A stretch of 64,000 bases of DNA, taken from the NCBI GenBank assembly GCA_029378245.1, contig JARKIF010000016.1, positions 1,054,001 through 1,118,000 on the forward strand, read 5' to 3'. The first letter of the stretch is position 1, and the number at the start of each line of letters is the position of its first letter. A program made the position numbers and the translations under genes. Shown here piece after piece: positions 42,860-55,818 of this stretch. The notes below the pieces were generated by a model that searched no databases, was not told the DNA's origin, and saw only the letters and a list, made by a program, of their open reading frames with translations. The DNA comes from Roridomyces roridus. Taxonomy: Eukaryota; Basidiomycota; Agaricomycetes; Agaricales; Mycenaceae.

Positions 42860-43527
42860 CTACTTGTTGAGCTCCGTCTTGGCCTTGCCGGCGGTCTCCT
42901 GCGCGTTGCCTGTGAGAATGAGTTAGCGGGTGCGTTGCGAAAGAAGGGAGGAGCGAGGTGGAGGAAGACGTGTCGAGAGGAGGGGAGAGGGAGAGGGGGA
43001 GGAGAGGGGGAGGATGAAGAAAGAAGAAAGACACGTACCCGAAGCCTGCTGCGACTTGTCGCCCGTAATCGCGCCAACGACAGCGTCGTATTTGCCTGCG
43101 ACGCGGTCGCTCACGCCCTCGGCGTAGTCCTTGGCTTGCGCGGCTTTTTGCTCTGCCTCGCCCTGTGGAGGATGGTTAGCCTTGCTCATCGACAGAGAGG
43201 AGAGGGAGGGGAGGGAGGGATAGTAGGAAAGGATGGGATAGTAGGAAAGGAAAGGAAGGAAGAGAGCGGAGAGGAGGAAAGGGAGGAAAGAAAGAGACAC
43301 TCACTTTGGCGTGTTCCTCTTTCCCGCTGGTCTGCCACGACGTCGCGCCAGTCGCGTTGCCAATCTGAAGAAACATAAGAAGGTAGAGACGCGGCGAGGA
43401 GGGAGACGTACAGCTTCGACGAGGTTGCCCTTGACGCTGTGGTACTGGCCGGAGGTCTGGCTGGAGGATGGGTCAGTATGGGCGTGGAAGGACGAGAAGA
43501 CGCGTCGTCGTACTTGGGTTCGGACAT
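42860..43527 (-). CDS. Hmp1/CsbD-like DNA-recognition protein, unit 2
   Basis: Five exons (43502..43527, 43412..43460, 43305..43364, 43039..43162, 42860..42909), 102 aa, each exon the same length as in units 1 and 3. Exons 1, 3 and 5 encode the same residues as in the other copies and exon 2 differs once (V to L). Exon 4 differs at 10 of about 41 residues (for example [16 protein letters not shown]), though glycines and the GDKSQQASG end are kept. The frame is intact. This could be a diverged copy with altered binding or the result of local gene conversion. Confidence 0.85.
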
Positions 43528-43611
43528 GTTGATTTGGGTTTGGGTGGATGAGGAGATGGTGGTGGGAGAGAAGAAAGAGGCGAATGGAGGACGCGTCGAA
43601 TTTGGGCTGGA

Positions 43612-43618
43612 TTTTATA
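43612..43618 (-). promoter_or_regulatory. TATA box of Hmp1-like gene, unit 2
   Basis: TATAAAA on the minus strand, 85 nt upstream of the ATG. Confidence 0.55.
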
Positions 43619-44288
43619 GGCTGCTCTGGGCGATGACACATTTATTAAATTTTGGCTTTTTGGGTGACAGCCAACAGCGGATGTGAGTAATGTCGGGAAG
43701 CGAGGAAAGGGGTTCTTTTGGGCTAGAAGATCTTCGACGAAACGCTTCTTGGACACGCCCTGCGCCTCGACCAGAGTCTTTCCACAAGGGACCAGATATC
43801 GCAGGTTCTGAATCGTTCGAATCTTCGACGCGCAGGAGATTCGGAGTGCTCTCTGTCCTGGGATGAAGTTCGGCCTCAAAAATCTTCATTTGCAGCCTTC
43901 GGATTGTTCGTAGCTTTCAAATATCTTGCTTTGAAACCGACGAAGAGGGCCAACTGGCCTGAGGCCTGAGGACGGTGTGGTGGGCAGTGGTCGCCGGCCG
44001 TGCAATCAAAAGTGATCCGAATCACTGCCTCTCTTGCTCTCAACCAAACTCCCAACTGGCTTCCGACAATCGGAGTTCTCTCGCCGTCGGAATTTTCTCT
44101 CTCCGTCGGATTTTCTTTCACGCCGTTGGAATTCTCATTCAACAGCTTTCCTGCCGCGGCTATCACTCATCTTGTGCATGAACAGCTCCGCGTGACGGCC
44201 GCAGTGCCCTGCGCAGTAATCCATTTTCGCTACAAGCCAGTGACCGACTGCGCCTCTCGTACACTGATCACAATCGTTCGCCTCAAAG

Positions 44289-44295
44289 TATAAAA
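44289..44295 (+). promoter_or_regulatory. TATA box of FAD oxidase gene, unit 2
   Basis: TATAAAA again overlaps the upstream in-frame ATG (44295); the preferred start is 44328. Confidence 0.55.
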
Positions 44296-44327
44296 TGTCG
44301 CCAATAATCCAAGACTCGTACATCAGC

Positions 44328-46389
44328 ATGAAGTGGACCTCTTTCACCATCGTCTTGCTCTACGCTCTTCTGGGACACTCCCTGGACTTGAACCCCACGA
44401 AATTATGCCGAAATATCCCTGGCAGCCAAGGCTACCCCGACGCAGCGGCGTGGGCCCAGTTGAACGCGACGGTAGCTGGGCGTCTGGTCGATGTGGTGCC
44501 TTCAGCGAAGTTCTGTGCTGGAACGTGCTCGGACGCGCAGTGGACGAGCGCTCTGTTTAGGAACACTATTCCTGGAGCTATGGATCAGGTACGCACTGCT
44601 TTTTACGAGGAAATTGAAGACTGACGAGTGTATAGCCCAATTGGGAGCAGGGATATGATTTAACCCCTCCCTCTCTATGTCTGCGCAACTCCAGCAATAC
44701 GTGTGGACAAGGCGATGTCCCCCTCTACTCCGTGGAAGCTGAAACAGTTGAAGACGTCCAGGTCGGCCTAGCATTCTTCCATTGATTCATCCATCCTCAC
44801 TCACACTGCAGGCCGCCGTGAAATTCGCCAGCAAGTACAATCTCCGCTTGGTCGTCAAATCCTCTGGCCACGACTACCTCGGCCGCTCAACAGCTCCAAA
44901 CTCCCTCCTCATCCGTACGACTCATCTCAGAAACGTCACTTTCACCGACAACTTTTTCGTTGGGGGCAAGAATCTGGGGTCGGCTGTTACTGTGGGCAGC
45001 GGGGTTCCAGCGCAAACGGTGTATCAGGAAGCAGAATCGCAGGGCAAGATCGCGGTTCTTGGGACTGCTGCTACGGTATGCTTGGCAGGCGGGTATCTCC
45101 AAGGCGGCGGTCACTCTGCTTTATCGCCTTCGTTTGGTTTGGCTGCGGACAATGCGCTCGGTATGTGGATATTCTTCACAGGTGTCGGGCTGGAAATTGA
45201 TCGAGACAGAATTCCACGTCGTCGTTGCAAGTGGGGAGCTTCTCCAAGTCAATAGCGAGTCTCATCCGGACCGTAAGTCACCAATCCAGTTTCTCTTTCT
45301 CGACTTATTTCCTCCAGTTTTCTACGCCCTGCGAGGAGGAGGCCCCGGCAGTTGGGGCGTCGTCATCTCAGCCACCGTAAAGACGCGCCCCACCTTCAAC
45401 GCTACACGCATCATCCCCGTCTTCGTCGCAGCAAAAAACACCGCCGCAGCAGCCCTCGCCACCGTCCACGCGGAACACATATTCGACTTTGATTCCGTGC
45501 ACGCGGGGCAGTACTTTTACCTCCTCAAAAACTCGACAGACCCCAATGCACCGACGGTTTTTGAATTTATCACCTACTTCCCGAATAATATCACACCGGA
45601 GCAAAGCCAGGTGCTGCTCGCCCCGTTCTTGAACGCGTCGCTGGCGATCCCCGGCGTGGAGCTTTTGTCGATGCAGCAGACGTATGCCGATATCAACAGT
45701 ATATTGTTCTCGCCAGATGATGCTGTCGGTGACAACGAGGTGCTGGGTTCGAGGTTGATCCCAGAGGCGGCGTACCACGATCCGACGAAAGTGGGAGAGG
45801 TGTATAAGGAGTTGTTGGATACAGGGAGTTTACTGTGAGTCGTTCTTTATTTAAACTGCTGCATACAGCTAATCTATGGACATATTAGGATTTTGGGGCA
45901 CCTCGTTGCGGGCGGTTCGTTGCCTTTTATCAACACCCACCTTTTATTGACTAGTTTCCAGGTCAAGTCGCCAAGAACGCGGATATCTCGTCCGCTGTTA
46001 ACCCTGCATGGCGTTCGGCCAAGACTCACGTCAGTCTTACCTTCGTCTTGTCTTTCAACTGCGAGATATTGATTAATTCCTCCTCCCAGCTGATCCTCGT
46101 AAACCAATGGACCGACTCGACGCCTCTCTCCGAAATCTCAACCATCCGCAAACGATTCCAAACTCAACAACTTCCCATCCTCGAGAAAATGTCTGGAGCT
46201 GATGCGGGGTCGTACTCGAACGAGGCGGATGTACTTGAGCCGCACTTCCAGACGACGTTCTTTGGGCCGGTGTCGAATTATGCGAAATTGAGCGTGATTA
46301 AGAGTAGGTATGATCCAGCGGATTTGTTCATTGTTGGTGCGGGGGTGGGGAGTGAGCGGTGGGATGAATGGGGGTTGTGTCGGAAGTGA
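44328..46389 (+). CDS. Secreted FAD-linked oxidase, berberine-bridge-enzyme type, unit 2
   Basis: Eight exons (44328..44588, 44636..44761, 44812..45160, 45210..45272, 45318..45834, 45889..45914, 45962..46029, 46090..46389) give 569 aa, the same length as unit 1. The signal peptide, the SSGHDYLGRS and CLAGG flavinylation motifs and the GVGSERWDEWG end are unchanged. The copies differ by scattered replacements (for example FCAGTCS for FCNGTCS, which removes one glycosylation sequon, and PSFGLAADNA for PLFGLAVDNA). Both copies look functional, so dosage is doubled. Confidence 0.88.
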
Positions 46390-46888
46390 TATAGGGTTGG
46401 TTCCAGCCTGTCACTACACTGTAAAGCGATGGCAATTGTCAGTATTTCAGTATCTCATCAAGTCCTGTGGTCTGGGGGGTGACTCAAGTGGGATCATTCA
46501 TCGGTGATACCTAGCGGTTCCGACTTTCAGTAGACAACATCCTAGTGAAATAGTACAGTACCATGTTCGGGGGTTGAACTTGTGTGAATGTTTAATGGTT
46601 CAAGTATGGCTGAATCTGAATTCACAGGATTGCGATCTTCAACGTTCAGAGCATCTTATGTCTCACCGGAAGTGTGGATAAATTCAAAAGAAAATACTGA
46701 TATAGATAGTACACTGCAAGTACATACAGAGTTGAAAGCTGAACCCCAGATGCAAAACCATAAAACTGGACTTTCTGGTGGAGATGTTATCGAAGGAGTA
46801 CTAGCTCTAGCAATTCAAGGTGTGCACGCATATGTTCTGATTTTGGGGGGCATCCACTGTGGCTTATGAGGGCCCATTTCTATCCACT
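46390..46888. other. Convergent 3' region of FAD oxidase and NACHT-ankyrin genes, unit 2
   Basis: Matches 22315..22805 with small indels. No gene seen. Confidence 0.5.
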
Positions 46889-49800
46889 CTAGTTAGAAGG
46901 GAGCCCCTTAAACGGAGTGCAGCGATCCTTTCCAGCAATATTGACGAATGCCCCATGTTCAAGGAGCAGCTTTGCTATGCCAAGGTGGCCATACTGGGAT
47001 GCAAGGTAGAGCGGAGTCAAGTTGTCCTTTCCAGCAACATTGACTGATGCCCCATGTTCAACAAGCAGCTTTGCAACATCAAGGCGGCCATACCCGGACG
47101 CAAGGTGCAGCGGAGTCCAGCCATCATCCTGAGCAACATTGACTGATGCCCCATGTTCAACAAGCAACTTTGCAACATCAAGGCGGCCATACCAGGACAC
47201 AAGGTGCAGCGGAGTCCAGCCAGCATCCTGAGCAACATTGACTGATGCCCCATGTTCAACAAGCAGCTTTGCAATGTCAAGGTGGCCATACCGGGACACA
47301 AGGTGCAGCGGAGTCCAGCCATCATCGTTAGCAACATTGACTGATGCCCCATGTTCAACAAGCAGCTTTGCAATGTCAAGGTGGCCATGCCGGGACACAA
47401 GGTGCAGCGGAGTCCAGCCATCATCCTGAGCAACATTCACTGATGCCCCATGTTCAACAAGCAGCTTTGCAATGTCAAGATGGCCATACCACAAGGCAAG
47501 CTGCAATGGAGTCTGGCCATTCTCCTCAGCAGCATCAACTGATGCCCCATGTCCAACAAGCAGCTGTGTAATGTCAAGATGGCCATACTGGGACACAAGG
47601 TGCAGCGGAGTCCTGCCATAATTGTTAGCAACATTGACTGATGCCCCATGCTCAATGAGCAGCTTTGCAACATCAAGGTGGCCATTCTCGGAGACGTGGT
47701 GCAGTGCAGTCCAGCCATCTCCTTCGGCAGCATCAACTGGTGCTCCATGTTCAATGAGCAGCTTTGCAACATCAAGGTGGCCATTCGTGGAGACGTGGTG
47801 CAGTGCAGTCCAGCCATCTCCTTCAGCAGCATCAACTGGTGCTCTGGCATGTTCAATGAGCATCTTTGCAATATCAAGGTGACCATATCGGGAGGCAAGG
47901 TGCAGCGGAGTCAAGCCATCATCCTTAGAAACATTCACTGATGCCCCATGTTCAACAAGCAGCTTTGCAATGGCAAGGTGGCCATACTCGGAGGCAAGGT
48001 GCAGCGGAGTCCAGCCAAGATTCTCTGTAGCATCAACTGATGCCCCATGTTCAACAAGCAGCTTTGCAATACCAAGGTGGCCATACTGAGATGCAAGGTG
48101 GAGCAGAGTCCAACCATCCTCCTTAGCAACATTGACTGATGCCCCATGTTCAACAAGCAGCTTTACAATGTCAAGATGGCCATATTGGGATGCAAGGTGC
48201 AGAGGAGTCCACCTATCTTTGTCTGTAGTGTCAACCGATGATGCCCCATGTTCAATAAGCAGCTTAGCAATGCCAAGGTGGCCATTTGCAGAGGCAAGGT
48301 GCAGCGGAGTCCAGCCATCATTCCCCGTAGTGTCAACCAATGCTCCATGTTCAATAAGCAGCTTAGCAATGCCAGGGTGGCCATTTGCAGAGGCAAGGTG
48401 CAACGGAGTCCAGCCATCCTGCTTAGCAACATCCACTGATGCCCCGTGTTGAACAAGCAGCTTTGCAATGTCAAGGTGGCCATAGTAGGACACAAGGTGC
48501 AGCAGAGTCCAGCCAAGCTTCTCTGTAGCATCAACCGATGCCCCATGTTCAACAAGCAGCTTTGCAATGTCAAGGTGGCGATACTGGGATGCAAGGTGGA
48601 GTGGAGTCCAGCCGTCTTTTCCAGCGACATTGACTGATGCCCCATGTTCAACAAGCAGCTCTGTAATATCAAGGCGGGAATATCGGGAGGCAAGGTGCAG
48701 TGGAGTCCAGCTATCCTTTCCTGGAGCATCAACTAATGCCCCATGTCCAACAAGCAGCTTTGCAATATCAAGGTGACCGTATCGGGAGGCAAGGTGCAGC
48801 GGAGTCCAGCCATTTTCTGCTGTAGTGTCAACTGATGCCCCATGTTCAACAAGGAGCTTTGCATTGTCAAGGTGGCCATACTCGGAGGCAAGGTGCAGCG
48901 GAGTCCAGGCATCCTTCTTTGTGACATCAACCGATGCCCCATGTTCAACAAGCAGCCTTGCTACACCAAGGTGACCATCCCGGGACACAAGGTGCAGTGG
49001 AGTCACGCCATTCTCCTTAGCAGCATCAACCGATGCCCCATGTTCAACAAGCAGCTTTGCAATGTCAAGGTGGCCATATCGGGAGGCAAGGTGTAGCGGA
49101 GTCCAGGTATCCGTCTTTGTAGCATCAACCGATGCCCCATGTTCAACAAGCAGCTTTGCAATGTCAAGGCTGCCATACCGGGACACAAGGTGGAGTGGAG
49201 TCACGCCATTCTCCTTAGCAGCATCAACTGATGCCCCATGTCCAACAAGCAGCTTTGCAATGTCAAGGTGACCATATCGGGAGGCAAGGTGCAGCGGAGT
49301 CCAGTCATCATCCTTGGCAACATTCACTGATGCCCCATGTTCAACAAGCAGCTTTGCAATGTCAAGATGGCCATACCGGGCCACAAGATGCAGCGAAGTC
49401 AAGCCATCATCCTTGGCAACATTCACTGATGCCCCATGTTCAACAAGCAGCTTTGCAATGTCAAGATGGCCATACCACAAGGCAAGCTGCAATGGAGTCT
49501 GGCCATTCTCCTCAGCAGCATCAACTGATGCCCCATGTCCAACAAGCAGCTGTGTAATGTCAAGATGGCCATACTGGGACACAAGGTGCAGCGGAGTCCT
49601 GCCATCATTGTTAGCAACATTGACTGATGCCCCATGCTCAATGAGCAGCTTTGCAACATCAAGGTGGCCATTCTCGGAGATGTGGTGCAGTGCAGTCCAG
49701 CCATCTCCTTCGGCAGCATCAACTGGTGCTCCATGTTCGATGAGCAGCTTTGCAACATCAAGGTGGCCATTCGTGGAGACGTGGTGCAGTGCAGTCCAGC

Positions 49801-52391
49801 CATCTCCTTCAGCAGCATCAACTGGTGCTCTGGCATGTTCAATGAGCATCTTTGCAATATCAAGGTGACCATATCGGGAGGCAAGGTGCAGCGGAGTCAA
49901 GCCATCATCCTTAGAAACATTCACTGATGCCCCATGTTCAACAAGCAGCTTCGCAATGTCAAGATGGCCATACTTGGAGGCAACATGCAGCGGAGTCCAG
50001 CCATCCTCCTTCGCCACATCGACCGATGCCCCATGTTCAACAAGCAGCTTTGCAATGTCAAGGTGGCCATACTCGGAGACATGGTGCAGTGCAGTCCAGC
50101 CATTTCCTTTAGCAGCATCAACTGGCGCTCCATATTCAATGAGCAGCTTTGCAATGCCAAGATAGCTATAATACAAGGCAAGGTGCAATGGAGTCTGGCC
50201 ATCTCTGGCAATGACATCAACCGGCACCTTTCTATCAACAAGCAAAGCCAACACGCCTCTTTGAAACCCCATTTGTGTGCACATACATATTGCCGGTACA
50301 GTGTGGTCATTCCATCTCCATCTCCACCTTCCCTGTGATTCACACAACACAGTGTATTGGGTACTTCCATCTTCAAGCAGATGCATTGTTGTTGGGAGTA
50401 GCTGCTCTTGGTCTGTTGCATCACAGTACTGCAAGTGATTGAACCAGTGTTGAGCAGCATATACTGCAAGTGGGTACTTGACCTCACTATGCCAAGTCAT
50501 ATAATGGTCATTTTCTGAAAACACGAGGAGATAACGGAGACAAGTTTGTGTGATGAACCTTTGTGAGATACTCTTGCTGAGATCAAGAATGGATGCATGC
50601 TCCTTATAAAACTCTTGGGAAAGGACATAGTCTTGCACAGAAGAGTGTGCAAAGCTGATTAAGTCTCGGCCAGCCTCATCAGTGTTTATCACAATGAGGC
50701 CATCAAGCATGTTGAAAAGTCTTGAGTTGCCTGACCGTCTTTGAGGGTGATAGACTGATGTTTTGAGGTTGGAAAAGTCAAAATTTGTCAGGTCCAACCG
50801 GAAGGCAAGAGCATCTGCAAGTTCCTCCGATGATAGCTCTCTTTCCGAAAACACAAGCCACCGTAGTATGGCCTGAATGAAAACAGATGGCAGTCTTGGT
50901 TCCTCCTTTGCGCGTTTTAGAAAACGGCTGTAGATACTGAACAGATCAGCTGGCAGAACTGCAAGGACCTCATCCCATTCATCTTCCCAAGGACAATGAC
51001 CTAGCTCAATAATGAAGCAAGCTGCCATACGGAACCTACTTGCATACTTAGTTTAGGCCAAGGATTTACATGAATCTGGCTTACATTCCATTGCTCTGTT
51101 CTACAATTTGTTCAGTGACTGCCTTGATGTGTTCAACATCATCAGACATTGCCAAAATCTTGCTGTAGACAAAGGATCTTATGTCCTCATGTAAGATTGA
51201 TGCATGCAACTGTATCAAGGGTATGCCCTTGAAGCCTTTCTGAAATTCCTGGCGATGTTGACTTGTGAACAGCAAATGGAGCCCTTTTGTTGAAGAACTG
51301 CAAAGTGTGTCCACAAATTCCACAAGAGCTGTCCAATCCTTCTTTTGGCATTCATCCAGTCCATCCAGAACAATGTATGCCTGTCCGAGTTCTTCAATCA
51401 AACTATCAAGGAGTTGTTGGAGATCTTTAATCTGCGGCTGTATTTGTCCCTTCCCCAATGTTTCATGAAATGTCGAAAGAGTCCCATGTGGAGTGGGTGA
51501 CATCCCAGAGAGCTGCCAGATGATAGAGCGCAACATAATGGTCAGGCTCTGTCTGTCATTTCTGAAGTCAAAGAAGAAATAGGAGACTTTTTTGCCACTC
51601 TTGACAAGATTATCAGTGATTGTTGAGCTGTTTGATGTCAGTAGAGATAGTGCCTGACATTTGGTCAAGTACCTGAGTACACTCTTTCCAGTTCCAGCTG
51701 AAATAGATTAGATATAGTGAGCATTGCAAATAAAGCCAACATACAAATTCCCTGGATCCACAAACTGCCAGGTGTATTGGTCCAACTGATGAGCTGATCA
51801 TGCTGAAGCAGCCAAGTCCCAGTATCCTTATAGCGAAACTCTTGTAGCTGATGTTGTCTTTCCTGTGTATTGGGAGGATTTCCCAACCACTTGTACAAGG
51901 CACCATGATGATCAGCTGATCTATACAAAGATGAGACCAAGATCTATGCTGAGAGAAAATGTGAATGACCCTTGGAGACTACTATCACAATGATTAATTA
52001 ACTTTGCGGGAATGTTGTCAAAAAAACCTTACACATTGACAATGGGGTTTCCTCCAGCACCACCAGTACCCCCTCTTTCATTCCCTGCTCCACCGTCGCC
52101 CCCTGGGCCACCTATAGACACAGGTCATGATTCATCAGGATCCCACTCTCTTGGATTTGACACACCATAGACATTCACATTCCCCCCTCCAAGTCGGTGA
52201 GTGTCAGACACCATAACCCTGATCTGCAGTTTGGTATCAAGGGGTATAGATAAACAGTGCAGCTCACTGCAAGCCAAGAACTCAGAAAGAGAAAGGTGGT
52301 GGTAAGAATTAAAGAACCAATGAGGCTGCCAGCTCACAGGACAAAATTTCTCATGATCCACTTGGACTCTGGTGATACATGAGTTACACAT
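46889..52391 (-). CDS. NACHT-ankyrin (NLR-like) receptor with 33 ankyrin repeats, unit 2
   Basis: Exons 52166..52391, 52035..52111, 51745..51943, 51085..51697 and 46889..51035 join in phase to 1753 aa. In order: an N-terminal piece (about 75 aa) without a known effector domain; a Gly-rich linker (GGPGGDGGAGNERGGTGG); TWLLQHDQLISW and the P-loop GISGTGKS (about 165-172); Walker B IVLDGLDEC; SNGMFRMAACF; a helical region; then ankyrin repeats from about residue 649 to 1738. Fungal NACHT-repeat (STAND) proteins of this plan act as non-self or incompatibility sensors: the repeats bind ligand, NACHT oligomerises with NTP. That role here is inference. The first exon differs from unit 1 by indels, so the start is uncertain. 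Confidence 0.8.
46930..50210 (-). repeat. Ankyrin repeat array, 33 units of 99 bp, with an internal block duplication
   Basis: Repeats 4-8 and 24-28 are nearly the same at DNA level (47437..47898 against 49423..49884, offset 1986 bp = 20 units plus two extra codons). The tell-tale unit AKMLIEHARAPVDAAEG occurs in both. Most other units differ only at a few surface positions. Confidence 0.88.
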
Positions 52392-52670
52392 ATTGTTGGT
52401 TGCCCTGACATTTATCACTATGGGTTACAACTGAATTGAAAGCTGTCCAGGACGGAGCTGCCGACACGACACATAAATAAGAGAAGATAAGGATAAGGAC
52501 CATAAGGTAGTAAGTAGTCCATCAAATAGGAGCATGTGAGCCATGTCACGTAATCATCCCCTCACACGGATCTGTGGTGGATATGATGTGAAATTTCGAC
52601 CGGGCCACATAAGTAGCACACAGGATGAACTCGGAGAGGAAGAGTGTGTCCACCGGTGATGTGGAATGTA

Positions 52671-53491
52671 TGAAGGCCCTTGGTGGACAAAAGGTGTTTT
52701 CTTGTTGCCGCCACCATCATTTCCGTGACATCTTTGAAGATCTTGCGAGATTTGGCAAGATTTTCCAGTTTGTTCAAGATCTTGGAAGATATTGGATGAT
52801 TGTCAACTTGCCCGGGCATTATTTGATCATCATCTTGCAAGATCTTGTGAATTTTCTTCCCCCCAAGACCTTGAAAGTTTGTGCAAGTTCCACTGATTCA
52901 TTTTGAGGCCACTGATTTGCAGCGAATGTTCAAAGATTTTGAAAGATCGAAAGACAAAATATGGCTCATGAAGTCTAATAGGGATGCAAGATCTCACTAG
53001 AGTTGGTGGTGCCGTGGTGGCCAAGTTCAAGCCGCTACTGTGATCTATCATTTTATGTTGAAGAGTGCAACAGTGTGATCTATCCGTTTCCTGGCGGGTC
53101 AGCTGCCAACGGATCAGCAGCCCGAGTGGGTGGCAATCAGAAAATCAATGATTGCCATGTGGGATTTGCTCCGACACTTGCGGCCTTTAACCTTCCAAGA
53201 TCTTGTGACACACCAGAGAATTTGTGATTCCAGTATCAATTTTTTATCTTTTCCCATTTGTTGTCTGACTTACAAGATCTTGCAGCCTTGCAATGCAGAA
53301 AATATCATCTGAACCCTGCTTGAAATACCACATTGTGCAAAAACTAGCAAGATATCAATGGATGTTACAAGAACTTGATTCAACTTTCAAAATCAGCCAA
53401 ATCTTTCAAGATCTTGAGACTTTTGTTGAGATTTGAAGAAAGAACCACACAGCCCTGCACAATTCCAGGTTTTGTCCACCAAGGACCCTCA
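52671..53491. mobile_element. TIR element with repeated AAGATCTTG motif, unit 2 only
   Basis: CCTTGGTGGACAAAA near the left end is mirrored by TTTTGTCCACCAAGG at 53470..53484; the imperfect TIR extends to TGAAGG..CCCTCA. Six exact AAGATCTTG copies lie inside (52737, 52776, 52839, 53197, 53274, 53408). Unit 1 has GAATGTAAGGGAAACGGCC at the corresponding place. No transposase. The exact ends and duplication are unclear. Confidence 0.6.
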
Positions 53492-55818
53492 AAGGAATGG
53501 CCTGTCCCCTCGCGCCACAGGGTTGAGAATACGTGCATGCATATCAATGGATCTAGGGAGAAATCTGCAGACACTATCAGCCAAGATCGAGGGAGGACGG
53601 GAGGAAACGCACATAAGACTCGCCAACGACGGTCCTAGTCCGCCGGAAGCCAAATACTTGCCGGCGGCGTCGGCGGCGGGAGAGCGGAGACATACTGCTC
53701 GCTGTTGGGGTTACAACCAGAGGAGATACCCAGGGCGCGACTGTGCTGCTAACGGGTGCACCGCTGATAAGCCTCGACAAGCGGACCGAGGCCCTGTGTG
53801 GACATGACGGGTACCGGGGCGGAGTGGGGTCTTGGGCATTGCGTGACGTGTCGGTCGAGGATAGTGATCCAATGTCGGGCGAGCCAAGGGGGCAACAGCG
53901 GGCAGGGTATGCTGGCATGCACTGGAGGCCACTGCTGGTGGTCTTCAGGAATAGCGATACGTGGCACGGGACCGGGGATACGTGTGGCACGCAAAGACGG
54001 GGGACAGAGGCACCCGGGCGTGTGGGAACGCTGCTCGGTATACACGCCCAGATGTCGCATGTAGTCGTCCAATCCTTCAAGCTGACTTGTGCGTCCGTCT
54101 GGGAAAGGAAGGTAGCACTCCAGAGCTCTCTGAGCGTCTCCCTCTCGTCGCCGTCTCGAATATTGAGCTGGTGGATGATTTCAAAAAAATGCGTCGGCCA
54201 GAAGTAGATACGTACGTCATTACCCTGCTCAGCACTTAGGCCGTCCAAGCCACTGGGTGTCGGCTTATGATGGTGCAATTGATAATGCGAAGGCGTCAGA
54301 GATCGTCTGCTTTCGGCAGACATGGGTCGTCAGTCTTCATGAATTCCTCGTGCATGTCGCCGAGGAGATGGACCATCGGATGCGGATGGCTTGGATACGC
54401 CGACGCCACGGGGAAAATGAAGGCGGGAGAAAATGGCAGGTGTGGCTACAAGACGACGGTGAGCCAACGAATCGGTGTGACGAATGCAGGGACCCACCGG
54501 ACCATTGCATTCAGTCGGTCGAAGACTGAGGCCTCTGACTGATCACAATTGAGACAGCAAGTGGCGGCGTGGCAGTTTGATCCGCGATGACTCTGTCCCC
54601 CACACCCAAGCGCTCCAGACTCAAGCTCAAGCACTTTGGGCCAATCTTCTGGGCTTTTCTCTGTTGTTCAGGCTTGAGCTGAGGAGCCGACCTCTTGTAT
54701 CGTCCTGCGCTTATGTCAATCTCTCACGGGAAACAGTGAATACGACTCGTTCGCGCAATGAGTCGTCTGACTTCTGAAGCCTAGAAACTCATGCTCTTTT
54801 GATCCTCGTTGCAAGGACTCTGAACTCGGTACCTCTTGAGATCTCTCTGTTATGGACTACCCTATGGTGCTCCTGGCCACGTCAAAATCTGGCTAGCGCC
54901 AACTTGAAGCTCCGTGAAAAGAAGGGGACACAATGTTCTCCTTCGAGCTGTAGCCTGTGGGTGCAGTCAGAATGACTGGGTGCAATTGATCTCTGGATGG
55001 AGGCGTACAATCAGCATCTGTCCCGGACAACAAAAGACAGAGATTATTGTTGGAAGTATCATCAATCCCTCCTCGACGACGCAGAAAGTCCATTTCCCAC
55101 CGGCAGTACGTAGCTCCGACTTTTTGTTTTGACTCGTGCTCTCTGCCTTTGTCTTCATTTCCCTCAATCCATGGCTCACACAATCACCCAGCACTCTACA
55201 GCCCCGATCCTCGGCATCCCAGAGGAACTCGTGGTCGAGATTGTTGTGTGCAGTCGTATTGACCATCTGTAGTCGATGGAGCCAGTACAGCAGGAGCAGA
55301 GCAATTGCGAAACTTTGTGGGTGTTTCAGATATTCATACCGCCTTCGTGCTCAGTGAAAGAGCAGTTCAAAGAAAGATCGCCGCTCAAAACTCTCGCGTA
55401 TACAGCACTCACTCAGCTGATTCCGATTTCTCACAGTGATGCAGAGAAGCGACGGATGTTGCTGGTCTGGTGTCGTTCTTGGCTTCAAAGGAGTCCAAGT
55501 TTATTACCGGGCAAAGTGTAAGGCTTTTGACTGGTCTAAGTTCCTCAAGGCTGATTGGGTTCACAGATATCGATTAACGGCGGTCTATTTCTCGATTGAA
55601 TCTATTTCATGTGTATCGCTCAATACGTGCGTCTTGCAACTCGGCAGTCGACCCATAGCGAAGTCGTCCGTTCATTGCGATGCAATTCATCCGTATCGTA
55701 CACAGGCCAGATATTCAAAACGTCTATCCTTGGCTTATCCTTGCTCCTGGCTTCTCGGCGTGCACGGCCTGCAACTTGACTCTCAGATGACCTAATAGAA
55801 CTCTATCCTGCACTCCAT
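53492..55818. other. Decayed stretch with unrecognised coding remnants, unit 2
   Basis: 53520..54530 matches 28440..29560. On the minus strand a better preserved segment (about 54140..54255) reads AEQGNDVRIYFWPTHFFEII followed by QLNIRDGDERETLRELW. In unit 1 the corresponding frame is broken after NDVRIYF. 54640..54860 matches 30060..30290. 54860..55810 has no unit 1 partner that I could see; it may be a unit 2 insertion. No family recognised. Confidence 0.35.

Noticed and set aside
22830..50210. CRISPR-like regular repeats
   Set aside because: The periodicities (99 bp and 48 bp) are contiguous coding repeats without unique spacers, in a eukaryotic genome.
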